Notes under the pieces: model-generated
Database searches by the model: none
What the model saw: only the letters and a program-made list of their open reading frames with translations
Told to the model about the DNA's origin: nothing
From: Chitinophagaceae bacterium PMP191F
GTDB taxonomy: Bacteria > Bacteroidota > Bacteroidia > Chitinophagales > Chitinophagaceae
NCBI GenBank assembly: GCA_001302245.1
Contig: LGYU01000029.1
Location: forward strand, 62,001-126,000
DNA: 64,000 bases
Direction of reading: 5' to 3'
Shown: positions 17,381 to 26,138 of the stretch, piece after piece
How the letters are laid out: the number at the start of each line of letters is the position of its first letter
How positions within the stretch are numbered: position 1 is the first letter of the stretch
Program-made: the position numbers and the translations under genes

Positions 17381-19636
17381 TTAATTATTGGTATTTGTTA
17401 CAGGCAATTCAATGACTACCAGTGTTCCTTTATCGTTCTTGTTCTTTATTTCAAATACACCATTAAGGTACTGAATTTTTGACCGGATATTCTGTAGTCC
17501 CATTCCCTGCGAAAGCGCCTGGGCATCAAATCCTGTTCCATCATCTTCCACCATCAGCGAGATGTGCTGCTCATGTTCTATCAGTTCCAGTGTGGCATGT
17601 GTTGCATCAGCATGTTTGATAATATTCTGCAGCAACTCCTGTATAATACGGTAAAGATCGATCAGGAAAGCTGTATTGTAACGGCTGGTATCTTCAAATC
17701 CTATAATGACTGTTTCTGTATTGATCTTTCCCGACTGGTTAATGGCATCTGCAATATCTTCTACAGCAGCCCTGAACCCGTACCTTTCAATCATCATGGG
17801 TGTTAGCCGGTGACTGATATTCCTGACAGTGGTGTTAACGGCAGTGATTGCTTCCTGTGTTTTGTACAGCATTCTGGCTGTTTGTTCATTGTATTCCTTT
17901 TTTTCCAGCAAGGAAGAGATATTCAGTGTGGCAACTGCCAGCAATGCATTTACCTCATCGTGCAATTGCCCGGCTATTTTATTCCGTTCATTTTCTTCCG
18001 CCTGCATAGCACTTTGCATCCGTTCGATGTGCTGCTGCTTTTCCAGTTGTTCAAGCCGGTTTTGTTGCAATACCTGTTGCTGTTTGTTACGAATCTGCCG
18101 GTTGCGCAGGTATAGTGCCAGGAACAGGATCACCAGTATACCCAGAACACCCAATGACGCATACCAGATTCTTTCCTGCCGGATACTTTTTTCGCGTTGT
18201 ACCTGCTGCTGGTGCAACACCTGGATCTGTTGTTCTTTTTCCTTTACATCCAGCTTGGCCTGTATTTCCTGCACCGCCCTGTAGCGGTTGAAACTGTTGA
18301 GAGAATCTTTAATATTATAAAACCTGGTAAGCGCATTGATATATCCCTGCTGGTCACCTTTGGCTTTCAGCAGTTCAGCATAATACAGGTAATAATACAA
18401 TTGCGGTGCAGAATACTGGTTGGAAGCAATATAGTCCGGCAGTTTTTTAAATACAGCTTCTGCTTCCTGCAAACGGCCATTTTGAACAAGTGAGTGCGCA
18501 TAATAAAGATCAGTTGGTATTATGTGCAATCCCATGGTGCTGCCTTTAACAAGGGCTGTATGAAAATAACCGAGTGCATCGGCATTGCGATTTTCATGTT
18601 CCGCTACCAGGCCCGCTGCTACAAAATAACTGGGATAAACAATTTCACTTTCTGGTTTATTGAACAGTTTACGGCTGTTATCCAGGTGTTGCCTGGCAGC
18701 AGCCCATTTGCCCTGGTGTGCACAAACAATAGCAAATTCTGCATTGAATACCGGTGCCTGTACACTGCCGGGATTGGGTGCAATGGCAAGATCATAGTAT
18801 TGGCGTGCATATTTATCCGCGCCTTCATAATCTGTCAGTAACTGGCATACCTGTAATAATTGGTACGTAGCGCTGAGTTTTGCGTTGCGAAAAGTAAAAG
18901 CTGTTCTATCGTATAACCGGTGGGGATAATGATTTAATGAAGAGTCTTTGGATAATTCCAGCAAGCCGGTATAGATCATTACCTGTTCCTGCGGATTATT
19001 GCGACAGTAATAATTGGCATAATTGTACCTGGCTGTAAAAAGCGCATTTTTATCCGGTACATTTTCTGCTGCTGCAACGGCTTTTTCAAACAAGATCTTT
19101 GCAGAGTCCAGTTTATTGGCCAGTAACAGCGGCAGGGTAGAAAAGGTGTACACAAATGAGAGGTTTTCAGCATCCCCTGCTTCTTTACATATTTTTTCTG
19201 TGCTCTGTGCGTATTTAGATACTGAATCACGTTTGTCCCATTCCGCGTACATTAACAGCATTGCTACCATTACTTCCCGGTACAGGCGACCTGTATCGGC
19301 ATTGAGTTTTGCCTGTTGATACAATGTTTCTGCCTCATCAAAAAAGCTGAATGATTCTTTGGCTTTTGCCCAGCCCATGAGCAATACATGTGTTTGCCAG
19401 CGGTTACCGGTTGCTTTCACTATCGGTGTATATTCAGCCAGGATGGCATAGCTGGTATCCAGTTGCGTTTTCCCGATCCTTTGCAGCAGATCGCAAACCT
19501 GTTTGAAATTGTTGTCTGTTACAGGCTGTTGTTTCAATTGTTTCCACAACGCAATATCATTCTGTACGGAAGGTGATTGTGCAAGTGTACACATGCATTG
19601 CAGCAGCAGGCAGCAGAACAACAGTTTGCTTTTCAT
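17381..19636 (-). CDS. TPR-containing sensor histidine kinase (HisKA_3 type)
   Basis: 751 residues from the ATG at 19636, which begins a signal peptide (MKSKLLFCCLLLQCMCTLAQ); the longer frame to 19699 adds no useful sequence. A periplasmic array of TPR-like helices fills residues 25-470. One transmembrane helix (about 491-512, YASLGVLGILVILFLALYL) is followed by a coiled coil. The dimerisation/phosphotransfer helix has the HisKA_3 signature NKIAGQLHDEVNALL with the His near residue 558. The ATP-binding domain is complete: N-box ELLQNIIKHA, G-box VEDDGTGFD and GMGLQNIRSKI. It phosphorylates the LuxR-type regulator encoded 4 bases downstream. Confidence 0.93.
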   Translation of the reverse strand: MKSKLLFCCLLLQCMCTLAQSPSVQNDIALWKQLKQQPVTDNNFKQVCDLLQRIGKTQLDTSYAILAEYTPIVKATGNRWQTHVLLMGWAKAKESFSFFDEAETLYQQAKLNADTGRLYREVMVAMLLMYAEWDKRDSVSKYAQSTEKICKEAGDAENLSFVYTFSTLPLLLANKLDSAKILFEKAVAAAENVPDKNALFTARYNYANYYCRNNPQEQVMIYTGLLELSKDSSLNHYPHRLYDRTAFTFRNAKLSATYQLLQVCQLLTDYEGADKYARQYYDLAIAPNPGSVQAPVFNAEFAIVCAHQGKWAAARQHLDNSRKLFNKPESEIVYPSYFVAAGLVAEHENRNADALGYFHTALVKGSTMGLHIIPTDLYYAHSLVQNGRLQEAEAVFKKLPDYIASNQYSAPQLYYYLYYAELLKAKGDQQGYINALTRFYNIKDSLNSFNRYRAVQEIQAKLDVKEKEQQIQVLHQQQVQREKSIRQERIWYASLGVLGILVILFLALYLRNRQIRNKQQQVLQQNRLEQLEKQQHIERMQSAMQAEENERNKIAGQLHDEVNALLAVATLNISSLLEKKEYNEQTARMLYKTQEAITAVNTTVRNISHRLTPMMIERYGFRAAVEDIADAINQSGKINTETVIIGFEDTSRYNTAFLIDLYRIIQELLQNIIKHADATHATLELIEHEQHISLMVEDDGTGFDAQALSQGMGLQNIRSKIQYLNGVFEIKNKNDKGTLVVIELPVTNTNN

Positions 19637-19737
19637 ATCGGCAGTGGGGGGAATGGTTATGGGGATGATACAATTTATTGATCTTTTTGGGAAAAGCACC
19701 TGCGGGAAGATTAATTTTCAGGTATTCTATAAAATGA

Positions 19738-19763
19738 CAGGGCCCGGCAGTTGCCGGGCCCTG
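19738..19763 (-). terminator. Intrinsic terminator after susD-like gene
   Basis: A perfect 12-bp GC-rich stem (CAGGGCCCGGCA at 19738-19749, TGCCGGGCCCTG at 19752-19763) lies 38 bases past the SusD stop; on the minus strand TCATTTTATAG follows. It separates SusC-SusD from the kinase-regulator genes. Confidence 0.8.
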
Positions 19764-19801
19764 GTTATAGGGAACGTTGATTGTCGGTTGTCAATAAGAG
19801 A

Positions 19802-21295
19802 TCAATTATAACCATCGTTCTGTTTCAGGTTACCATTGGCCCGGATCACACTTTCGGGGATCGGTAATGTCCACTCCCTGGCCGTAGGCGCCAGTGTACA
19901 GTTGCCGGTAGGCGACAATGCCGTATTGCCACAGGTACTGCCACGGGCAATGGTTCTGGTAGTTCTTTTAAGGTCAAAGAAACGATGTCCTTCACCCACC
20001 AGTTCTCTTCTTCTTTCGTCGGCAATGGCGTTGAGTAAAGGTGTGCCGGTTAAACCGGTTACAGGAGTATAACCCGTGATGCGTGCGCTGCGCAATGCAT
20101 TCAGATCATTGAGCGCCAGGTCTTCCTGTGAATTCTTAGCCCTGGCTTCCGCCCTGATCAGGTACATTTCGCCAGTGCGGAATACAATGAAATTGGCATT
20201 ACCATCGCTCACCGCATTTTTGCCTCTGTATTTTGTCAGGGCAAGACCGCTGCCTACCGTACTGAAATAAGCGCTGTAGCGGATGTCATTACTTTGTATA
20301 AGACCCGATGTACCTGTGGTAGTAGCAATTTCAAGCGCCGGTCTGAAATAGCTGCGGCTATTGGTAGCAAAATATACCAGGAAGGTAGGGCCACTCTGGC
20401 CGGCTTCAAACTGTACATTCCAGATGATTTCACCGGCATTCGTTTGATTATACATACCGGAAAATGCAGTCTGGTCCAGGTTCACCAACGGACGCAGGTT
20501 AATGGCGTTGGTAGCTGCGGTAACAGCTTCCGGCCACATGCCTGCATATAAGTATACCCTTGCCTGGATAGCATAAATAGTTGCCAGATCAATATAAGGA
20601 CGACTTAGTCCTGCCGAGGGATTGATGACAGCATCAACATTAGACAGCAAAGGAATAGCGGCCGACAGATCTGCCAATACCTGGTCGTAATAATCTTTAT
20701 TGGTAATTCTGGATGGTTTGGCTGAAGCAGATACAATGAACTCTTTGATATAGGGCATAGCCAGTGCAGTTGTACTGTTCCTGTCGTAAGAACTGGCGAA
20801 ATAACGCAACAGATCAAAATGAGCCAGTGCACGCATGGCATAGGCCTGTCCTTTATACCTGTTGGCTTGTTTCTGTGTAGCTGCGGTAGTGAATTTGTCT
20901 ACATCTCTTAATACAATGTTGGCTCTTGCTATTACCGCATACGGCGCAGAATAGAAAGTAGCGATCTGCCCGGTAGAAGAGTTGTAGATCCAATCAGCCA
21001 TAGCCCGTGAATTGGCCAGCGATTCAATAGTTTCATACAGGTTATCGCTGAGTACATCCGGCATTAATGCCCAGCCGCCGCCTGTACCGCTACCAGAACC
21101 AAAGTAATTACCATCACGAAAAGAAGCATAAGCGCCGGTCAGTACTTCACCTACCTGTTTCATACTGGAAGGATTGCTCAGGGCATCCAGGCTGAACTCC
21201 GGTGTCAGATCAACCAGGTCTTTCTGCGAACAGCTTTGCAGCAACACTATGGCTGATGCAAGTGAAACGGATATCTTTTTTATAGTGTTAAGCAT
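19802..21295 (-). CDS. SusD/RagB-family outer-membrane lipoprotein
   Basis: 497 residues with a lipoprotein signal (IVLLQSC, Cys near residue 22). It shows the SusD features: YRGQAYAMRALAHFDLLRYF-like helix of the TPR-like core (here KGQAYAMRALAHFDLLRYFA), ITNKDYYDQVLADLSAAI, the turn before YLYAGMW, and the C-terminal block RRRELVGEGHRFFDLKRT. It sits on the outside of the outer membrane and captures substrate, usually an oligosaccharide, for the SusC channel encoded 18 bases upstream. The substrate cannot be told, because no glycoside hydrolase is adjacent. Confidence 0.95.
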   Translation of the reverse strand: MLNTIKKISVSLASAIVLLQSCSQKDLVDLTPEFSLDALSNPSSMKQVGEVLTGAYASFRDGNYFGSGSGTGGGWALMPDVLSDNLYETIESLANSRAMADWIYNSSTGQIATFYSAPYAVIARANIVLRDVDKFTTAATQKQANRYKGQAYAMRALAHFDLLRYFASSYDRNSTTALAMPYIKEFIVSASAKPSRITNKDYYDQVLADLSAAIPLLSNVDAVINPSAGLSRPYIDLATIYAIQARVYLYAGMWPEAVTAATNAINLRPLVNLDQTAFSGMYNQTNAGEIIWNVQFEAGQSGPTFLVYFATNSRSYFRPALEIATTTGTSGLIQSNDIRYSAYFSTVGSGLALTKYRGKNAVSDGNANFIVFRTGEMYLIRAEARAKNSQEDLALNDLNALRSARITGYTPVTGLTGTPLLNAIADERRRELVGEGHRFFDLKRTTRTIARGSTCGNTALSPTGNCTLAPTAREWTLPIPESVIRANGNLKQNDGYN

Positions 21296-21313
21296 ATAAT
21301 TTCTTTTTAAGGA

Positions 21314-24274
21314 TTAAAAACCAAGGGAGATACCAATAGTAGTTTGTTTCAATGCGGGATATTGTGCACCCGTTAATGATGTGCCGGTCATTTCAGGATC
21401 GAAACTTCTGAACTTAGTGGATGTCCATAAATTCTGTCCCTGTACAAAAATGCGTGCAGTACGGAATTTGATGGTACGCAATACATCTGCAGGCAGATTG
21501 TATACAAGCATCACATTACGCAAACGCCAGAAACTGGCATCTTCCAGGAAACGTGTTGTCTGGCTCTGGAATGAATTGCCTCCGCTGGAGGTAGGACGTG
21601 GCACATCAGTAACATCTCCGGCCTGGCGCCATTCGCGCAATACATCTGTTGACATGTTGTCGTAGAAGTAAGCAGGATTGGTGAGGTTCACCCGGTCATT
21701 GTTGAACATGGATCTTTTCAGGAAGAAATTGAGCTGTGCACTGAGTTCAAATCCTTTGTATTGCAGTGTAGTGGAGATACCACCAAACCATGGGGCATCT
21801 GATGTTCCCCAGATCACTTTGTCATTGGCACTGTAAGTGCTGGTGGTGGCTTTGCTGCGGGTATAATACTGCGAATTTCCGTTATCAGGATTTACACCTG
21901 CATATTCTACCAGATACAAACTGTTTACAGGTTTGCCTTTGGCAAGAATGGTAACACCGGAAATTACAGAGTCCTGTGGTAATGTCAGTATCCTGTTCTG
22001 GTTGTAGGTCAGGTTTCCTTCCAGTGTCCAGGTAAGATCACGTGTTTTGATAACATCGCCACGAAGGGTAATTTCCACGCCACGGTTCCTGAGTGAACCG
22101 AAATTGCTGGGAATAGAAGAGAACCCGCTGCCCGAAGGATCAACCGGTACGGAATAATACAGGTCAATTGTTTTACGATCATACCACTCCAGTGTACCGG
22201 ATAAACGCCTGTTCAGTACAGAGAAATCCAAACCAACATTGATTGTGCGGTTGGTTTCCCAGCGGTAATCAAGGTTGCCGGGAGATGATGGTGTCCATCC
22301 GCTGATACCTGCATACGTAGTACGTCCAAAAACAGGAATGGGATAATCGCCGGCTGCTGTAAGGTTATTGCCATTGGTACCGATACTGGCACGCAGTTTC
22401 AGTTCATTTACAAAACGTATGTTTTCCATAAACTTCTCTTCACCCAGTTCCCAGGTTGCGCCTGCTGAACCGAAGTTGGCAAAACGGTTGTTTACACCGT
22501 AGCGGGAAGAACCATCACGGCGACCAACCAACGATAAGTAATATTTGCCGTTATAACCATAGTTGATCATGGCGAAGTAAGAAAGCAGACCATTCTGCGT
22601 ACCGCTTCCTGATACGGCAGGAATATAGTTGGCGTTGCTGGTACTGCCTGCAGTAATACCGGCTTCATTGGTAAAGCCATTGGTAAAACCATAGCCGGTA
22701 AAACCAAAGCTGCGGGAATTGTTTTTTACTACCTCTGTAAACAAACCTGCTTCGATATCATGTTTTCCAAACGAGGTTTTATAATTCAGTGAAGTAGTTC
22801 CTGTATAACGAAGGTTGCGGCTCAATCCGCGAGAAAGTGCACCCTGGCGGGCAACACCGGTGGATGTTCTGGGACTGGTGAATGTAGCAGATTCTGTTTG
22901 TCCGTAATCAATACCCCAGTTGGTTCTGGCAAACAGACCTTTTACAAAGGGAAAATGAAATTCCAGGTAGGTGGTACCTACACCTTTCAGTTGCAATGCA
23001 TAGTTGTAATTGAGGAATAACTCCATGGCGCCGTTGGGCTGTCCGGATGTTAACTGACCGGTACCTGCACCGCCTGTTTCCTGGTAGTCGCCGGTATTGG
23101 GATTAATATCACGTTCGTAAGGGTTTGCCCAGCGGATAGCATTCAGCGGCGTGCTGAGCACAGTATTACCTTCTGAGGTAGCAACAGTTTTTGAATAACC
23201 ACCCTGCAGGTTCAGGCCAAAACGCCAGTTCTTAATAGTATTGTCAACATTAATGCGTGCTGTGTAGCGTTTTAAACCGGTTGTTTTTACAATGCCTTCC
23301 TGGTCGAGGTACGACAGAGAAGCAAAAAAACGGCTTGCTGCTGTTCCTCCGCTGGCGCTCAGCATGTGCTGGTGTGTAACACCTGTACGGAAAAGCGCAT
23401 CACGCCAGTTAAAGTTCACGGCACGTAAACTATCCGCCTTCGCAGTAGTCCATCCATAAGGATTGCCACGTTGCAGTTCGTAATCAATTTTTTGTTTGCT
23501 GTTCATTACGATCAATTTGTCTTTGGGCAAACGGCTGAAGCCTACCTGGGCATCATAGTTCAATTGGATCTGGCCGGCACGTCCACGGCGTGTACTGATC
23601 ACTATTACACCGTTTGCACCACGGGAACCGTACATGGCGGTTGCCACAGCATCTTTCAGTATTTCCACCCTGTCAAAGTCGCCCTGGTTAAGCGTGGCAA
23701 AATCAGCAGCAGTGATCTCTATACCATCCATAATGTACAGGGGTACGTTTCCGCCACTGATGGAGCCATTACCGCGTATGCGTACCACGGCATTGGCACC
23801 TGGCTGTCCGCTATTGGCTACTACCGATACACCGGAAGCCTGTCCCTGCAGTGCCTGGTCGAAAGAAGCCAGTGGTTGTGTACGGATATCGGCAATCGGA
23901 ACAGCTGCCGTTGCTCCACTGAATTTTTTACGCTGAATAGTGGTATAACCTGTTACCACCACTTCACTGATCTCTGAAGCCGATGCAGACAAGGTAACGT
24001 CATACCTGTTGCGGTCTGCATTGATAGCAATGGTAGTAGTTACAAATCCAACTGCGCTGATCTCAAGTTGTTTTACATTGGGAGCGATGTTCAAAGAATA
24101 CGTACCGTCGGGCTTTGAGGAGGTACCTCCGGTAGTGCCTTTTACAGTAATAGAAGCGTTTGCAACAGGAAGTCCTTGTCCGTCGATCACTTTTCCTGTA
24201 ATAGCGCGGGTTTGGGCTGCTAACCTGCCAACAGACAACAGGAATAGCAGAAACAAATAACAAATTTGTCTCAT
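21314..24274 (-). CDS. SusC/RagA-family TonB-dependent transporter
   Basis: 986 residues: signal peptide (1-21), a carboxypeptidase-D-like regulatory domain (about 25-105; VIDGQGLPVANASITVKG), TonB-box/plug (SEVVVTGYTTIQRK, ALQGQASGVSV, VRIRGNGSI, and the SusC-type GSRGANGVIVISTRRG), then a 22-strand barrel ending in an aromatic residue (GISLGF). It imports a nutrient across the outer membrane using TonB energy. It lacks the long extra N-terminal signalling domain of ECF-coupled transporters, and no ECF/anti-sigma pair is adjacent. Paired with SusD 18 bases downstream. Its 5' region is the unusual AT-rich block at 24340-24610. Confidence 0.96.
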   Translation of the reverse strand: MRQICYLFLLFLLSVGRLAAQTRAITGKVIDGQGLPVANASITVKGTTGGTSSKPDGTYSLNIAPNVKQLEISAVGFVTTTIAINADRNRYDVTLSASASEISEVVVTGYTTIQRKKFSGATAAVPIADIRTQPLASFDQALQGQASGVSVVANSGQPGANAVVRIRGNGSISGGNVPLYIMDGIEITAADFATLNQGDFDRVEILKDAVATAMYGSRGANGVIVISTRRGRAGQIQLNYDAQVGFSRLPKDKLIVMNSKQKIDYELQRGNPYGWTTAKADSLRAVNFNWRDALFRTGVTHQHMLSASGGTAASRFFASLSYLDQEGIVKTTGLKRYTARINVDNTIKNWRFGLNLQGGYSKTVATSEGNTVLSTPLNAIRWANPYERDINPNTGDYQETGGAGTGQLTSGQPNGAMELFLNYNYALQLKGVGTTYLEFHFPFVKGLFARTNWGIDYGQTESATFTSPRTSTGVARQGALSRGLSRNLRYTGTTSLNYKTSFGKHDIEAGLFTEVVKNNSRSFGFTGYGFTNGFTNEAGITAGSTSNANYIPAVSGSGTQNGLLSYFAMINYGYNGKYYLSLVGRRDGSSRYGVNNRFANFGSAGATWELGEEKFMENIRFVNELKLRASIGTNGNNLTAAGDYPIPVFGRTTYAGISGWTPSSPGNLDYRWETNRTINVGLDFSVLNRRLSGTLEWYDRKTIDLYYSVPVDPSGSGFSSIPSNFGSLRNRGVEITLRGDVIKTRDLTWTLEGNLTYNQNRILTLPQDSVISGVTILAKGKPVNSLYLVEYAGVNPDNGNSQYYTRSKATTSTYSANDKVIWGTSDAPWFGGISTTLQYKGFELSAQLNFFLKRSMFNNDRVNLTNPAYFYDNMSTDVLREWRQAGDVTDVPRPTSSGGNSFQSQTTRFLEDASFWRLRNVMLVYNLPADVLRTIKFRTARIFVQGQNLWTSTKFRSFDPEMTGTSLTGAQYPALKQTTIGISLGF

Positions 24275-24339
24275 GTGAGTGAGTTTTGGTTGTTGAAATG
24301 AAGCAGACCCTGTACTGAGCGGTTTTACCTATTCAAGAC

Positions 24340-24610
24340 AAGTATGAAATGTTAAAATCTGCTTATTATTTGCAATGGTATGTCAAAATAAATAATAATT
24401 ATCAATAAAATGATAAATAAAAATTATTATAATATTTATGAGGTCGAATAACTTAAAATCAAAATATATAATATAAATCTATGATTATCAATATATAATG
24501 TTATAAAATAATCATTAAAAAACCATTTGATCAAGAATATTATAATTTTTTTAATAATTATAATTATTTTTTTATAATATATTTTTTGAAAACATTTTTT
24601 TCGAGTGGTT
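24340..24610. other. Extremely AT-rich intergenic block
   Basis: In 24361-24600 I count 29 G or C in 240 bases, about 12%, against roughly 45% in neighbouring genes. The block lies between susC (minus strand) and the beta-lactamase remnant (plus strand). It contains long T and A runs and a perfect 16-bp palindrome (AATAATTATAATTATT, 24553-24568). The only ORF there (24436-24648, minus strand) is Ile/Lys/Tyr-biased and is not credible. It may hold the susC promoter, but no clear TAnnTTTG element was found. Confidence 0.8.
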
Positions 24611-24636
24611 AAATAACTTCTCGCTATTTTTAATGC

Positions 24637-25377
24637 ATGACACAACATGTTGTTTGTCTGCTCATTATATTGGCTTTCCCGTTTTCAGCCATGCCCGGCA
24701 ATCACCCCCGGTTTAACCATCAGCCATTTGTATGGCGATTTTTATGTGTACGCCACCCATAATGTTTACAACGGCACAACTTTCCCGGCCAATAGTATGT
24801 ATATGGTTACCTCCAAGGGTGTTGTGTTATTTGATACTCCCTGGGATACAGCCCGGTTTCAACCCTTACTGGATAGCATACAGCAACGTCATCATACAAA
24901 AGTGATCATGTGTATCGCCTCTCACTTTCATGAAGACAGAACAGGAGGGTTTGATTATTTCAGGCAACAGGGGATCGCCACACGGTCGTCAACCTACACA
25001 AAACAATTATGTACTGAACATAGCGAAAAGCAGGCTGCTTTTGTTTTACCAAAGACACTACATTCATAATAGGCAATCATCGTTTCCGCACCTTTTATCC
25101 CGGTGAAGGACATACTAAGGACAATATTGTTTTCTGGTTTGAAAAGGAAAAGATCCTTTATGGCGGTTGTTTTGTAAAAAGTACTGAGGCTTCCGGGTTG
25201 GGTAATTTATCTGATGCCAACCCGCATGCCTGGGAGCAGTCTGTTCATAAATTGCTGACTACATTTCCTGCCCCGGTTTATGTAATACCCGGGCACCAGG
25301 ACTGGCGAAACAATCAATCATTACTGCATACCCTTCAATTAGTGCAACAATACCTGCAACAGCAGAAGGTAAAATGA
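24637..25377 (+). pseudogene. Subclass B1 metallo-beta-lactamase, two frameshifts
   Basis: Three pieces in two frames make one complete 246-residue enzyme. The signal peptide (MTQHVVCLLIILAFPFSA) is in the frame of the ATG at 24637. The middle part (LTISHLYGDFYVYATHN to FVLPK) is in the next frame, and the end (DTTFIIGNH to QQKVK) is back in the first. The breaks fall in a run of five C (24705-24709, one base too many) and a run of three A (25051-25053, one base too few). All six zinc ligands of B1 enzymes are present: HFHED, GEGHTKDN, GGCFVKS and IPGHQDW; Lys in CFVKS and Asn in GNLSDAN, which bind substrate, are also present. An intact copy would hydrolyse beta-lactams, including carbapenems, in the periplasm. 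As written it is broken; because both lesions are in homopolymers, sequencing error is possible. Confidence 0.88.
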
Positions 25378-25445
25378 TCTGTCCGGGTATGAGCATATCG
25401 CAATAATCAGCTAAATTGCCTCCGTCGTAAACCGGAAATATTCTG

Positions 25446-26138
25446 ATGTATTTATTACTGATAGAAGATGATGAACGTGTGGCCGACCTGATCCAACGCG
25501 GACTCAGCGAACAGGAGCAGGAATCGGTCATTGATCTGGCGCCGGATGTTGCTACCGGCCGGCACCTGGTGCACACCAAAGAATATGCGGTGATTATTAT
25601 TGATATTATGCTGCCGGACGGCAACGGGCTGGAATTCTGTAAAAGCATTAAGGCCATGAAGCCTGATGTGCCGGTAATTATGCTCACTGCATTGGGTACT
25701 ACAGATGATAAGTTGGGCGGATTTGATGCCGGTGCAGACGATTACCTGGTAAAGCCTTTTGATTTCCGCGAATTGTATGCCCGTATAAAAGTACTGGCAC
25801 GCCGTAATAAACCGGCTGCTCCCGGCCAGGATATTCTGCGTATTGCAGACCTGGAACTGAACCGTTCCAGTAAAATTGTAAAACGCTCTGGCAAGGTCAT
25901 TGATCTTACGCCCAAAGAATTCCGGTTATTATTATATATGCTCGAAAATCATGACCGGATCCTGAGTCGCGCAGAGATTGCCGAAAAAGTATGGGATACT
26001 ACTTTCGACACAGGTACCAACTTTATTGATGTATACATGAATTACCTGCGCAAGAAGATTGATAAAGATTTTACTGTAAAGCTTATCCATACCCGTCCTG
26101 GTATGGGGTTTATCTGTAAGGACGAAACCGTTGTATGA
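25446..26138 (+). CDS. OmpR-type response regulator (CusR-like)
   Basis: 230 residues: receiver domain (LIEDDERVADLI, phospho-acceptor Asp in IIIDIMLPDGNG near residue 52, LTALG, Lys in DYLVKPF) and a winged-helix DNA-binding domain (DLTPKEFRLLLYMLE ... NYLRKKI ... IHTRPGMGF). Its architecture and context match CusR/PcoR/CzcR regulators of metal efflux. Its stop overlaps the start of the sensor kinase by 4 bases (ATGA, 26135-26138), indicating translational coupling. A palindrome before the efflux operon at 27681-27696 is a candidate target site. Confidence 0.95.
   Translation: MYLLLIEDDERVADLIQRGLSEQEQESVIDLAPDVATGRHLVHTKEYAVIIIDIMLPDGNGLEFCKSIKAMKPDVPVIMLTALGTTDDKLGGFDAGADDYLVKPFDFRELYARIKVLARRNKPAAPGQDILRIADLELNRSSKIVKRSGKVIDLTPKEFRLLLYMLENHDRILSRAEIAEKVWDTTFDTGTNFIDVYMNYLRKKIDKDFTVKLIHTRPGMGFICKDETVV

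Noticed and set aside
24436-24648. 70-codon minus-strand ORF in the AT-rich block
   Set aside because: The Ile/Lys/Tyr/Phe bias simply reflects the base composition; no domain or promoter.
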